Assembly (NCBI GenBank): GCA_029865665.1
Contig: JARXAV010000028.1
Span: forward strand, 1-13,330
DNA length: 13,330 bases
Direction: 5' to 3'
DNA from: Flectobacillus sp.
GTDB lineage: Bacteria > Bacteroidota > Bacteroidia > Cytophagales > Spirosomataceae
Part shown: piece by piece, positions 1 through 7,551 of the stretch
Layout of the letters: every line of letters begins with the position of its first letter
Position numbering within the stretch: the stretch's first letter is position 1
Position numbers and translations under genes: made by a program
Notes under the pieces: model-generated
Database searches by the model: none
The model's input: only the letters and a program-made list of their open reading frames with translations
Told to the model about the DNA's origin: nothing

Positions 1-816
1 GGCTGTGTTAAATCCATTTAGCAAGTCGGCTCCGACACCAACTCGATAACTGATGTTTTTGAATGATAAATCAGACCAACTAAAGCGATTTTCATACTCC
101 ATAGTATCTAACGGAACGGGTACAAAGCCAATACTCGGATAACTTTTTTCCAAAGGATTACGTTGGTCAACCGCTACATGAGGAACTAAAGACGACGGTT
201 CTTGCATTGCTAACTCAACATCATTGCCCCCATTATCCTTTCTACTTCCTCTATTTGTCAATAAATTTCCAATGACGCTTGTCAACTTTGAGTGTTTTTC
301 ACTTCCAGCAGGGGTGTCACTGAATACATCGTTTTCAGGGAAGTAATGCGATGTTGGACTAAGCGTTTTCTTCGCTTTAGGCTTTTGTATGGTCAAGGAT
401 TCTTCACTCGCTGTTTTATTCGTAAGTGTTAAACCAGCTAATTTTCGGTCAATTTCTTGACGAGTTCGTAGCGCTTCCATATCAACAGTCTTGCGTTGAT
501 ACACAGGTGAATGTGACAAAGCCAAATAGCTTGGTCTTGCTACACTGTCTTTTTTTAGTAGTTCTGATTGAAGAACAGTAATGTGTTTTTGTAAAGTTTT
601 ATTCTCGATATGTTGAACGACGTTAAAAATGAGTAAACCTGTAATGACCAAAGTGCTAATGGAATAGGTCAATAATTTTCCATAGCTTGCCCAAAATCCT
701 GGGGCTTTTTGAAGGCTGATGTAGTTTAATACTTTTGCTACATCTCCATCGTCGTGTGGGAACTCGACGCTCTCTACTTTTCTACGGATAGCGTCATCAA
801 ACTTTTCAGTTTTCAT
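1..816 (-). CDS. Single-pass membrane protein next to ECF sigma factor, probable anti-sigma partner (C-terminus missing)
   Basis: An open frame of 272 codons starts at ATG 816-814 and runs off the left edge without a stop, so the protein is partial. The N-terminus (about residues 1-46, with a FDDAIRRK stretch) is polar and should be cytoplasmic. One hydrophobic segment at about residues 48-68 (LTYSISTLVITGLLIFNVV) is a single membrane span. The rest (69-272) is polar, Ser/Thr/Lys-rich and low in complexity, and should lie in the periplasm. The start overlaps the end of the sigma factor gene by 11 bases, which suggests translational coupling. In Bacteroidota, a one-span protein directly after an ECF sigma gene commonly acts as its membrane anti-sigma factor; that role is inference here, since no zinc-binding anti-sigma motif is visible. 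The last residues (YRVGVGADLLNGF) could begin a beta-rich domain, but the window ends there. Confidence 0.75.
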   Translation of the reverse strand, partial: MKTEKFDDAIRRKVESVEFPHDDGDVAKVLNYISLQKAPGFWASYGKLLTYSISTLVITGLLIFNVVQHIENKTLQKHITVLQSELLKKDSVARPSYLALSHSPVYQRKTVDMEALRTRQEIDRKLAGLTLTNKTASEESLTIQKPKAKKTLSPTSHYFPENDVFSDTPAGSEKHSKLTSVIGNLLTNRGSRKDNGGNDVELAMQEPSSLVPHVAVDQRNPLEKSYPSIGFVPVPLDTMEYENRFSWSDLSFKNISYRVGVGADLLNGFNTA

Positions 817-1417
817 CTTGTTTGGAAGTTTTTAACGCATACACTTGGTATAAATCTGGATAAGCTTGCTTAATCATTACTTGTAATTTTTGCCTAGCAC
901 TTCGGAGGTTTGATTTAGATGTACCCTCTTGTATGCCTAAAATTTCGCCTATTTCTCGGTGTGTATAGCCGTCGATTACATACATGGTAAATACGATTCG
1001 ATAACCTGGTGGAAGTTGTTGAATTAGTTGAAGAATTTCCTCAGCAGAGATACGACTAATGATATTTTCATCTACATCAGCTACATTTAATCCCTCGTTC
1101 AAATCAGATTGAAGGGCGTACTTCTGATTCTTTCGATAAAAGTCGATGGCGGTGTTTACAAAAATTGTCCTTAACCAAGCCTTAAAAGGTTGTTTTTGGT
1201 CGAACTTTTGTAAGTTCTGAAATACCTTTAAAAACCCTTCATTCAATATTTCTTCGGCTTCCTGCTGGTTGGAAGTATATCTCGCACAGATACTTTTTGC
1301 GTAACCCATAAAAATTTTGAGCATAGCTTCTTGTGCCTGATTGTTATTCGACAAGCAGGAGGCTATGAGATCAGGAAGATTAGCTTCTGTATAGGATATT
1401 TTCTTTTTAAAAAACAA
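806..1417 (-). CDS. RNA polymerase sigma factor, ECF (sigma-70 region 2/4) family
   Basis: This 203-residue protein has the normal ECF length. Region 2 lies at about residues 15-95: AQEAMLKIFMGYAKSICARY, then EEAEEILNEGFLKVFQNL-like core residues, then the FKAWLRTIFVNTAIDFYRK segment that binds core polymerase and the -10 element. Region 4 lies at about 125-185 and contains LPPGYRIVFTMYVIDGYTHREI followed by a helix-turn-helix (GEILGIQEGTSKSNLRSARQKL) for -35 recognition. The frame has no ATG before residue 32, which is inside region 2. The start therefore appears to be TTG at 1417-1415, giving MFFKKKISYTEANLPDLI, and an in-frame stop at 1468-1466 bounds it. It should direct transcription of envelope or stress genes under control of the overlapping downstream membrane protein. 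Target genes cannot be read from this window, and no clear promoter was found in front of it. Confidence 0.93.
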   Translation of the reverse strand: MFFKKKISYTEANLPDLIASCLSNNNQAQEAMLKIFMGYAKSICARYTSNQQEAEEILNEGFLKVFQNLQKFDQKQPFKAWLRTIFVNTAIDFYRKNQKYALQSDLNEGLNVADVDENIISRISAEEILQLIQQLPPGYRIVFTMYVIDGYTHREIGEILGIQEGTSKSNLRSARQKLQVMIKQAYPDLYQVYALKTSKQDEN

Positions 1418-1631
1418 AGCTAATGGGGTTGAGTGTACGTATGTATGAACGTGCGATAATAACCATTACGCAAGACATTCGGAAATGGTGTGGTGAGAAA
1501 AAATAAAATAATTGACACACAACCTTTTACAGATGTCCAACGTAATAGCTTATGAGATTGTGTTTGTCGCTTAGTACCCTGTGTAGGGTTATTTTGAGAC
1601 ATTACTTTTTGATACTCAACAAATTATCAGG

Positions 1632-2432
1632 ATGAAAATTTTAATTATAGGCAACTGTCAAGTATATGGTTGTGGATTAACAGACGAAGAGGGTTTTGTA
1701 GAACAGTTCATAAAAAAGATTGTTCGAAATCATTTTTTTAAAGTACAAGTAACCACATTTGTGGCCGTTTCCCTTAAAGAATCGGTTGAACTACTCATGA
1801 CCTTAGAACCACAATTATACACCTATGATTTAATTATTTTACAATTGGCCAATGACGAATTGATGATGACAGAGTCGTTCAGAACAATTCTTCAAAAGGA
1901 TAAAAGTCACTTTCTTGCTCCCAAAGACCAATGCTATCATGGTTTGAAAACATACGCCCCGAGTGACATTAATTATTTCCGTACGGCTTTGGCTGATAAA
2001 TGTGGTATGCAGTATGTTGAAGCGAATAAGTTCGCTAATCTATTTACATTCAGTATGTTGAAAATCTTGTATCAGGTGGGTGCATTAACTAGATTAAGTG
2101 ATATTCATCGTCAATGGAAGGTGATTTTACAATTACTGATGAGTGTTCGGTCAAAAGTAGTGGTGGTATCTCCGCTACCGAGTTTGAACAGACATACCCA
2201 ATTGTTGCGAGTAGCAGGCAACCAGCTTGTTCTTGATACGTGTCAAGAAATGGAGTTTACAGCAATAGACTCCTTAAACCTACTAGAAACACATCCCTAC
2301 TTTTTCTTGCCAGACGGCAATCATCTCAATGTATTAGGGCATAAAATGCTTGCCAACCGTTTATTTCAATTATACAGTAAAGGAAAAATGGTAGATAGGC
2401 CTTCTTTTATGTATCAATTCTCCGATAATTAG
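1632..2432 (+). CDS. SGNH/GDSL-hydrolase-like protein with GNC in place of the GDS nucleophile motif
   Basis: This 266-residue protein has the plan of an SGNH hydrolase. Block I sits at the extreme N-terminus (MKILIIGNCQVYGCGL), a first-strand motif followed by the usual small-residue turn. A block III-like segment at about 66-76 (DLIILQLANDEL) supplies Asn74. A strand ending in SPLP lies at 180-183. Block V at 228-231 (DGNHLNVLGHKM) supplies the Asp-x-x-His pair. Family members normally begin with GDS, where Ser is the nucleophile; here positions 7-9 are Gly-Asn-Cys. A GNCQ motif also opens the WcbI family of polysaccharide-linked putative acyltransferases, so an acyl-transfer role is an alternative to esterase activity. 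No signal peptide is visible, so a cytoplasmic location is likely. It starts 215 bases from the divergent sigma gene. The substrate is unknown. Confidence 0.78.
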   Translation: MKILIIGNCQVYGCGLTDEEGFVEQFIKKIVRNHFFKVQVTTFVAVSLKESVELLMTLEPQLYTYDLIILQLANDELMMTESFRTILQKDKSHFLAPKDQCYHGLKTYAPSDINYFRTALADKCGMQYVEANKFANLFTFSMLKILYQVGALTRLSDIHRQWKVILQLLMSVRSKVVVVSPLPSLNRHTQLLRVAGNQLVLDTCQEMEFTAIDSLNLLETHPYFFLPDGNHLNVLGHKMLANRLFQLYSKGKMVDRPSFMYQFSDN

Positions 2433-2615
2433 GTATTTCAATACTTCGTTTCTTAAATTGTATGATAAATCATTATTCTGCGTTTTTGTAAAAGATAATA
2501 AAAATCATCGTCAATTATGAAACCCTATTGTTAGAATGGGAGTTATCCTCTTTGAAGATGCAAGACTGTCCATCTCGAATATTTTGCGGTCAAATAAAAG
2601 AAATCTATTCTTGGG

Positions 2616-2646
2616 TTGAATAATGAATGCTTTGAGGATAAATTTG
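2616..2646 (+). promoter_or_regulatory. Candidate Bacteroidota promoter for nrdB
   Basis: TTG at 2616-2618 is followed after 20 bases by TAAATTTG at 2639-2646. This matches the Bacteroidota housekeeping pattern (TTG, 17-23 bp, TAnnTTTG) and would place the transcription start near 2652, about 70 bases before the nrdB ATG. A small inverted repeat (TATTC at 2606-2610, GAATA at 2618-2622) overlaps the upstream element and might be an operator, but it is short enough to be chance. No NrdR-box-like sequence was recognised in 2433-2722. Confidence 0.5.
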
Positions 2647-2722
2647 TAAATTCGCCAGTAGATAGCTCTTGCAACTCACGATTGCCTTATTTTTTATAAC
2701 CGTATTTCTTCGAAATAGCACC

Positions 2723-3706
2723 ATGTCACAAACAGTACAAATTGAGCCTTTATTACAGGAAGATCCGAGTCGCTTCGTATTATTTCCAATCAAACATAAC
2801 GATATTTGGCAGTTCTATAAAAAGGCGGAAGCCTCTTTCTGGACAGCCGAGGAAATAGACTTGCAACAAGACTTAAACGATTGGGAACATCGCTTAAATG
2901 CGGATGAAAAGCATTTTATCTCGCACGTTTTGGCATTCTTTGCTGCTTCGGATGGTATTGTCAATGAAAACTTGGCTGTCAATTTCTTATCAGAAGTTCA
3001 ATATGCGGAGGCAAAATGTTTCTATGGATTCCAGATTATGATGGAAAATATTCACTCAGAAACGTATTCGTTACTGATTGATACGTATATTAAAAATCCA
3101 GTAGAAAAAGATAAAATGTTGAATGCAATTGACCACATTCCTTGTGTAAAACGCAAGGCAGATTGGGCAATGCGTTGGATTGAAAACGGATCATTTGCAG
3201 AACGCTTAATCGCATTTGCTGCGGTAGAAGGAATTTTCTTCTCAGGCTCTTTCTGTTCAATCTTCTGGTTGAAAAAACGTGGTTTAATGCCAGGTTTATC
3301 CTTCTCAAATGAATTGATTTCAAGAGACGAAGGTTTACACTGTGACTTTGCTTGTTTGCTTTATACAGATCACATTGTCAACCAAATGCCAAAAGCAGAT
3401 GTTACAAAAATCATTGTGGATGCAGTAACAATTGAGAAAGAATTCGTTACGGATGCCTTACCAGTATCATTAATCGGGATGAACTCTGATTTGATGTGTC
3501 AATATATCGAGTTTGTAGCTGACCGTTTATTAGTATCCTTGAATTGTCAAAAAGTATACAATGCAACCAATCCATTCGATTTCATGGAAATGATTTCGTT
3601 ACAAGGAAAAACTAACTTCTTCGAAAAACGTGTGGCGGAATACCAAAAATCAGGTGTGATGTCAGAGAAAGAAAGTATGTCATTCTCATTAGACGAAGAT
3701 TTTTAA
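2723..3706 (+). CDS. nrdB: Ribonucleoside-diphosphate reductase small (beta, R2) subunit, class Ia
   Basis: NrdB holds the diiron-tyrosyl radical that starts reduction of ribonucleotides to deoxyribonucleotides in the NrdA catalytic subunit. From ATG 2723 the protein has 327 residues. Likely metal ligands are Asp46 (TAEEIDL), Glu108 and His111 (MENIHSETY), Glu169 ([10 protein letters not shown]), Glu203 and His206 ([10 protein letters not shown]); the radical tyrosine is Tyr115. All are present, so the enzyme should be active. The sequence closely resembles animal R2 through the [11 protein letters not shown] and [11 protein letters not shown] stretches. The tail FSLDEDF fits the R1-docking peptide. 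An in-frame ATG at 2669 would add 18 residues with no family counterpart, so 2723 is preferred. No nrdA lies next to it: the upstream neighbour is an SGNH-like protein and the downstream neighbour is convergent yifB. Confidence 0.97.
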   Translation: MSQTVQIEPLLQEDPSRFVLFPIKHNDIWQFYKKAEASFWTAEEIDLQQDLNDWEHRLNADEKHFISHVLAFFAASDGIVNENLAVNFLSEVQYAEAKCFYGFQIMMENIHSETYSLLIDTYIKNPVEKDKMLNAIDHIPCVKRKADWAMRWIENGSFAERLIAFAAVEGIFFSGSFCSIFWLKKRGLMPGLSFSNELISRDEGLHCDFACLLYTDHIVNQMPKADVTKIIVDAVTIEKEFVTDALPVSLIGMNSDLMCQYIEFVADRLLVSLNCQKVYNATNPFDFMEMISLQGKTNFFEKRVAEYQKSGVMSEKESMSFSLDEDF

Positions 3707-3710
3707 GATA

Positions 3711-3772
3711 AGTTCAGAAGAGTTGATGAGTTTAAAGTTAATGAGTTCAGAAGAGTTGATGAGTTTAAAGTT
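3711..3772 (+). repeat. Two-copy direct repeat, 29 bp at 33-bp period
   Basis: A 29-base unit beginning AGTTCAGAAGAGTTGATGAG occurs at 3711-3739 and again, identical, at 3744-3772. The copies are separated by AATG, giving a 33-base period. The array begins 5 bases after the nrdB stop codon. The unit is itself built from AGTTnATG-like words, which also appear in inverted form in the repeat at 3791-3822. It could be a genome-wide interspersed element or slipped-strand expansion of a terminator. Confidence 0.85.
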
Positions 3773-3825
3773 TAGGAGTTCAAACTTTACACTCCTAAAC
3801 TCATCAACTCCTAAACTCATTAACT
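3736..3825. terminator. Layered inverted repeat between convergent nrdB and yifB, probable two-way terminator
   Basis: Three nested perfect pairings are visible. The outer is 3736-3747 with 3814-3825 (12 bp, AGTTAATGAGTT). The middle is 3754-3767 with 3796-3809 (14 bp, AGTTGATGAGTTTA). The inner is a 7-bp pairing of AAAGTTT 3767-3773 with AAACTTT 3782-3788, competing with a 10-bp alternative, GTTTAGGAGT 3770-3779 with ACTCCTAAAC 3791-3800. The total forms one long, interrupted hairpin on either strand. Its place between two converging genes suits a bidirectional terminator or transcript-protecting structure. The stems are AT-rich and lack a clean U-tract, so termination is inferred from position and structure. 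Confidence 0.6.
3791..3822 (-). repeat. Two-copy direct repeat, 16-bp period, inverted relative to the upstream array
   Basis: ACTCCTAAACTCATCA at 3791-3806 is followed directly by ACTCCTAAACTCATTA at 3807-3822, differing by one base, then a partial third copy (ACTCCC). Read on the minus strand the units are TnATGAGTTTAGGAGT, sharing words with the array at 3711-3772. The block ends 15 bases before the stop end of yifB. Confidence 0.8.
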
Positions 3826-3837
3826 CCCAAAACTTCT

Positions 3838-5376
3838 TTATCCTGCCCAATTTTCTCTATCAAGACTTCTATATTGAATGGCTTCCGCCAAATGCTCCAT
3901 CCGTATATTTTCAGAACCTGCTAAGTCGGCTATGGTACGAGCAACCCGTAAAATACGGTCATACGCTCTTGCCGAAAGCTGTAAGCGTTCCATCGCCTTT
4001 TTTAATAAAGCCGTTCCTGCGGTATCTATCTGACATTCTTCTTTTACCATCTGCGAAGGCATCATTGCATTGGAGTGAATCGTAGGATTCTCTTTGAAAC
4101 GCTCTGTCTGAATCTCTCTTGCTTTAATTACTCGTTCACGAATTTCCTCACTACTTTCCGTTTTACGATTAGACGACAATTGCTCAAACTTTACGGGTGT
4201 TACTTCTACGTGCAAATCAATACGGTCGAGTAATGGTCCTGAAATTTTGTTCAAATATTTCTGCACTACCCCAGGGCCACAAGTACATTCTTTTTCTGGA
4301 TGGTTATAATAGCCACAAGGACAAGGGTTCATACTGGCAATTAGCATGAAGTTAGAGGGAAATTCAACCGCCCATCTAGCTCTCGAAATTGCTACTTTTC
4401 GCTCTTCCAAAGGTTGACGCATCACCTCCAAAGCAGTACGTTTAAATTCGGGAAGTTCATCTAAAAATAAAACGCCATTATGAGCTAAGGAAATTTCGCC
4501 AGGTTGTGGATTACTTCCGCCACCCACTAAGGCAGCATCTGAAATAGTATGATGGGGCGAACGATATGGACGAGTTGAAATCAAGGAAGTTTTAGTACCC
4601 AGTTTCCCTGCCACCGAATGAATTTTAGTCGTTTCTAAGGCTTCGTGTAGAGTTAACGGAGGGAGAATCGACGGTAAGCGTTTGGCTAACATCGTCTTTC
4701 CTGCTCCTGGAGGCCCAATCATAATGGCATTATGCCCACCAGCCGCTGCGATTTCTAAGGCACGCTTGATATTTTCCTGCCCTTGTACATGAGAAAAATC
4801 GACATCATAATCGTTCTGTGAGTTAAAGAACAAATCACGAGTGTCGGTTACAACGGGTTCTATGACCAACGTACCTTTCAGAAAGTTGACAGCATCCTTG
4901 AGGTTATTCACCCCGATTACATCTAAATTATTTACAATAGATGCTTCGGACGTATTTTCAACAGGAAGAATAAACCCTTTGTATCCTTTTTTACGAGCTT
5001 CAATCGCAATCGGCAATACCCCTTTGATAGGGCGAAGTGTCCCGTCTAAGGCTAATTCACCCATGATCACATATTCTTCTAAGGTTTTTAAATCTGCCTG
5101 AGCGGAGGCATGAATAATGCCTAATGCAATGGGCAAATCATAAGCAGAACCTTCTTTGCGTATGTCCGCTGGGGCAAGGTTAACGACCACTTTGGTTCTT
5201 GGGAAAAAAAAGCCCACCTGTTTAATGGCAGATTCTACACGATGTGCGGATTCTTTTACGGCACCGTCGGGCAACCCAACGATATAGAAATTTTGTCCTT
5301 GTCCTTCACTTACCTCTACAGTAATGATGGTAGCATCTACACCATGAACGGCACTGCCAAAGGTTTTAGCAAGCAT
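3838..5376 (-). CDS. yifB: YifB/ComM family AAA+ ATPase (Mg-chelatase-like), DNA branch-migration type
   Basis: This 512-residue protein has the full YifB/ComM length. The N-terminal ChlI/Lon-protease-like domain spans about residues 1-170 (MLAKTFGSAVHGVDA, then FYIVGLPDGAVKESAHRV). The AAA+ domain spans about 195-400, with Walker A GPPGAGKT at 221-228 and Walker B VLFLDE at 302-307. A likely arginine finger is Arg385 (GPLLDRIDLHVE). Between them four cysteines, Cys352/Cys354 and Cys364/Cys366, form a probable metal-binding insert typical of the family. The C-terminal Mg_chelatase_C helical domain covers about 405-508 (LSARAYDRILRVARTIADL). Despite the family name it is not a chlorophyll enzyme; characterised ComM is a hexameric helicase that extends heteroduplexes during natural transformation. 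It lies 100 bases downstream of the LD-carboxypeptidase gene on the same strand, with no clear terminator or promoter between, so joint transcription is possible. Confidence 0.95.
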   Translation of the reverse strand: MLAKTFGSAVHGVDATIITVEVSEGQGQNFYIVGLPDGAVKESAHRVESAIKQVGFFFPRTKVVVNLAPADIRKEGSAYDLPIALGIIHASAQADLKTLEEYVIMGELALDGTLRPIKGVLPIAIEARKKGYKGFILPVENTSEASIVNNLDVIGVNNLKDAVNFLKGTLVIEPVVTDTRDLFFNSQNDYDVDFSHVQGQENIKRALEIAAAGGHNAIMIGPPGAGKTMLAKRLPSILPPLTLHEALETTKIHSVAGKLGTKTSLISTRPYRSPHHTISDAALVGGGSNPQPGEISLAHNGVLFLDELPEFKRTALEVMRQPLEERKVAISRARWAVEFPSNFMLIASMNPCPCGYYNHPEKECTCGPGVVQKYLNKISGPLLDRIDLHVEVTPVKFEQLSSNRKTESSEEIRERVIKAREIQTERFKENPTIHSNAMMPSQMVKEECQIDTAGTALLKKAMERLQLSARAYDRILRVARTIADLAGSENIRMEHLAEAIQYRSLDRENWAG

Positions 5377-5476
5377 AGTCGTATTATGTTATGAATTTTA
5401 GGTGAAACGGGGCATGATGTTGAAAAATACCCGTGTATGACTTTATTTTATAAATGTTAATTTCTTAGTTTTTATG

Positions 5477-6394
5477 CTAAAAAACAAGCGATGAAATACG
5501 TACATTGGTTTCGCTGACGGTCAATAAAACATTTCTTCCACAAGGAATAGCCCAATTTTGAGGCTCATGACCAACAGGAAACCCATAGCAAACAGGATAA
5601 TGATAATCGGCTACGGCTTCTTGAATGATTTGATAGGCCGTTTTTCCGAAGGGGGTATCGTTATCTTTTAAGTCCGAAAACGAACCTACAACTAATCCCG
5701 CAAGGTTACTAAGTTTTCCAGCTCGTTTTAGCTGAATCATCATACGGTCGATACTGTATAGGTACTCGCCAACATCTTCCAAAAATAAAATTTTATTCGT
5801 TGTATCAAGCTCAGAAGGACTTGCTAAAAGGTGATTAATGATAGCCAAGTTTCCACCAACGATGGGAGCTTCCACTTGCCCAAGTCTATTGAGTTCATGG
5901 CTGTCAACTTGATAGTTGAGTCCTTCTCCAAATAGTACTTTTCGGAGTGATTCTACACTTTCTTGCCCTCCTTCCTGTAAAAATAATTTAGGCATTACTC
6001 CATGAATGCTCTCAAAACCAAGCTGATAGATATGGCAAAGAACTGCCGTAATATCTGAGAAGCCAATTACCCATTTTGGATTATTGACAAACGAAGTGAA
6101 ATCAATTACATCTATAATTCGGGAACTTCCATAGCCACCTCTCACCGAAAAAATAGCTTTTACCGCTGGGTTATCAAGCATCTGTTGAAAATCATTTGCC
6201 CTAACTTGGTCGTTCCCTGCAAATTGGTTATAACTTGCCCCAACAGAATCTCCAATCAGTACCGCTACTTTCCAAACAGTAGTGAGATAGTTAATAGCTG
6301 ACTGAATATCCGCTAAGTTGACTTTACAGGCCAAGCCCACAATCGCTACAGTGTCGCCTTCTTTCAAATATGGAGGTATGATTGTTTTTTTCAT
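5477..6394 (-). CDS. S66 family LD-carboxypeptidase (LdcA/MccF-like)
   Basis: This enzyme family cleaves L-D peptide bonds, chiefly releasing D-Ala from murein tetrapeptide during cytoplasmic cell-wall recycling. The 305-residue length is typical. The N-terminal half contains the substrate-loop motif SVRGGYGSSRI (83-93) and the nucleophile elbow GFSDIT (111-116), with Ser113 as likely nucleophile. The C-terminal half holds FLEDVGEYLYSIDRM (204-218), with Glu206 the likely catalytic acid, and GFPVGHEPQNWAIP (271-284), with His276. These form the Ser-Glu-His triad of the family. No signal peptide is present, in keeping with a cytoplasmic enzyme. Its ATG overlaps the stop of the upstream Kir channel gene by ATGA, so translation of the two is probably coupled. 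A relative, MccF, cleaves peptide-nucleotide antibiotics, so a detoxifying role cannot be excluded. Confidence 0.93.
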   Translation of the reverse strand: MKKTIIPPYLKEGDTVAIVGLACKVNLADIQSAINYLTTVWKVAVLIGDSVGASYNQFAGNDQVRANDFQQMLDNPAVKAIFSVRGGYGSSRIIDVIDFTSFVNNPKWVIGFSDITAVLCHIYQLGFESIHGVMPKLFLQEGGQESVESLRKVLFGEGLNYQVDSHELNRLGQVEAPIVGGNLAIINHLLASPSELDTTNKILFLEDVGEYLYSIDRMMIQLKRAGKLSNLAGLVVGSFSDLKDNDTPFGKTAYQIIQEAVADYHYPVCYGFPVGHEPQNWAIPCGRNVLLTVSETNVRISSLVF

Positions 6395-7422
6395 TTCACT
6401 TCTTTCTGTTCATCTTCTTTTTCCATTTCTAATGACTGCTTATGTAGGATTAGGTCACTAGCTAGGGGAGCTTCTTCAATGTCTGATAATTTGCTAATAT
6501 CTAGCAATAACGTATGTTTACCAAATTCTTCTTTCACCATGGACGAAAATTTTGCCCCAAAAGCAATATCGTTGGCGTGATAAGATGTTCGTGAGTGAAC
6601 CGTTTGATTGAAGGTGTCTTCAGTTGCTTTAATCAAAATTAAAAACTCGGCATTTCTCTGTTTTAAGTCCTCTAACGATAAACCAAAAATCGGACTATCT
6701 TCTGTGAGCGGATGTACTAAGGTCCAGTTTGCAGGAAAAAAGTTTACTTGGTTTCGTTCTAGATGTAAACGAACATATTTACGATTCGACTTCCCTGTTT
6801 TCGTAGTTTCTGTCAAGGCTAAATTTACTTCGACCGAAATATCAATTAATTGATTTGCTCTTTCATTGATGATTCGAAACATAAAAGCGGTAGTATCTAG
6901 GTAAGGAGCAATGACAGCAACGTTGGAGTATAAAATTCGAGCTACAGGTCTTGAAAATCTACCGTATAGTAGTCCCGTTATCAGTGCAAATGTTAATAAA
7001 CCAATCAACGATTCGATGGCTGCAACAAAGCTCATCATCAAGCCTACGGGAGCAATTCGCCCGTAACCAACCGTCGTTAAGGTTTGTGTAGAGAAGAAAA
7101 ACGCATCCATAAAACGAAGCCAAGGTGTGGATAACTCAGCCCCATTTAATTTTTCGACTCCGATGATTTCATAAAGAAAAGCAAAAAAGAAGTTGGTACT
7201 AGCAAAATATAGACCAATTAAGGCAAAAAAACGCCCCCAAGAACAGGTAATTAAACGGTGGTAGATGTTTACTTTACTCCAAAACGAAACCCCTTCTCGT
7301 TGAATATTAAACGAACCATCCTTGTTGATGAGTCGATTGCTATCGTTACTTGCTTGCGAACCAAACCCTAATTCTCGTCTGTTTTCTTCTTCTCTTAGTA
7401 ATCTGTTTTTCCTTTTGTTCAT
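6391..7422 (-). CDS. Inward-rectifier-type potassium channel (KirBac family)
   Basis: The protein forms tetrameric K+ channels in the inner membrane. From ATG 7422-7420 it has 343 residues. A polar N-terminus of about 45 residues precedes the interfacial slide helix (KVNIYHRLITCSW, about 51-62). TM1 follows at about 65-88 (FFALIGLYFASTNFFFAFLY). The pore helix and selectivity filter TVGYG lie at 117-121, and TM2 at about 129-154. A cytoplasmic beta-sandwich domain covers about 160-312, opening with a FMFRIINERANQLID segment typical of Kir proteins. The tail is acidic and lysine-rich. The TM2 position matching the acidic rectification-controller Asp of eukaryotic Kir2.1 appears to be Phe here. 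The frame can be extended to a TTG at 7476, but the added 18 residues look unrelated to the family, so the ATG is preferred. The stop overlaps the LD-carboxypeptidase start. Confidence 0.93.
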   Translation of the reverse strand: MNKRKNRLLREEENRRELGFGSQASNDSNRLINKDGSFNIQREGVSFWSKVNIYHRLITCSWGRFFALIGLYFASTNFFFAFLYEIIGVEKLNGAELSTPWLRFMDAFFFSTQTLTTVGYGRIAPVGLMMSFVAAIESLIGLLTFALITGLLYGRFSRPVARILYSNVAVIAPYLDTTAFMFRIINERANQLIDISVEVNLALTETTKTGKSNRKYVRLHLERNQVNFFPANWTLVHPLTEDSPIFGLSLEDLKQRNAEFLILIKATEDTFNQTVHSRTSYHANDIAFGAKFSSMVKEEFGKHTLLLDISKLSDIEEAPLASDLILHKQSLEMEKEDEQKEVK

Positions 7423-7456
7423 CCGATTAAATTTTTGAGATAGAAACCTGTAGCTG

Positions 7457-7489
7457 TTGCACGTTAAAACGGACAATTTCTTATCTTTG
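7457..7489 (+). promoter_or_regulatory. Candidate promoter for the thioredoxin-like gene
   Basis: TTG at 7457-7459 and TATCTTTG at 7482-7489, 22 bases apart, match the Bacteroidota TTG/TAnnTTTG pattern at the long end of its spacing range. Transcription would begin near 7495 and leave a leader of about 137 bases before ATG 7632. No better match was seen closer to the gene. Confidence 0.4.
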
Positions 7490-7551
7490 TAAGATAGATA
7501 AAAAATGAAATATATGAATGAAGATTCTTTAAATAGTCATAATCATGTCTT

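Noticed and set aside
1420..1602. 60-codon minus-strand frame starting at ATG 1602 and ending 2 bases before the sigma TTG start, with one hydrophobic stretch
   Set aside because: It has no recognisable domain, biased composition (many Thr, His and Tyr near the end) and fills an intergenic leader. It could be a leader peptide coupled to the sigma gene, but nothing in the sequence supports translation.
2669..2722. Upstream in-frame ATG extending NrdB by 18 residues
   Set aside because: The extension is hydrophobic and unlike R2 N-termini; ATG 2723 begins a normal R2 sequence and is preceded by a suitable leader.
3711..3825. Repeats considered as a small CRISPR array
   Set aside because: Copies are separated by only 4 bases or directly adjacent, there are no unique spacers, and no cas genes are present.
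3723..4085. 120-codon plus-strand frame running through the repeats into yifB
   Set aside because: Its first third is a translation of the direct/inverted repeats and the remainder is antisense to the conserved C-terminal domain of yifB.
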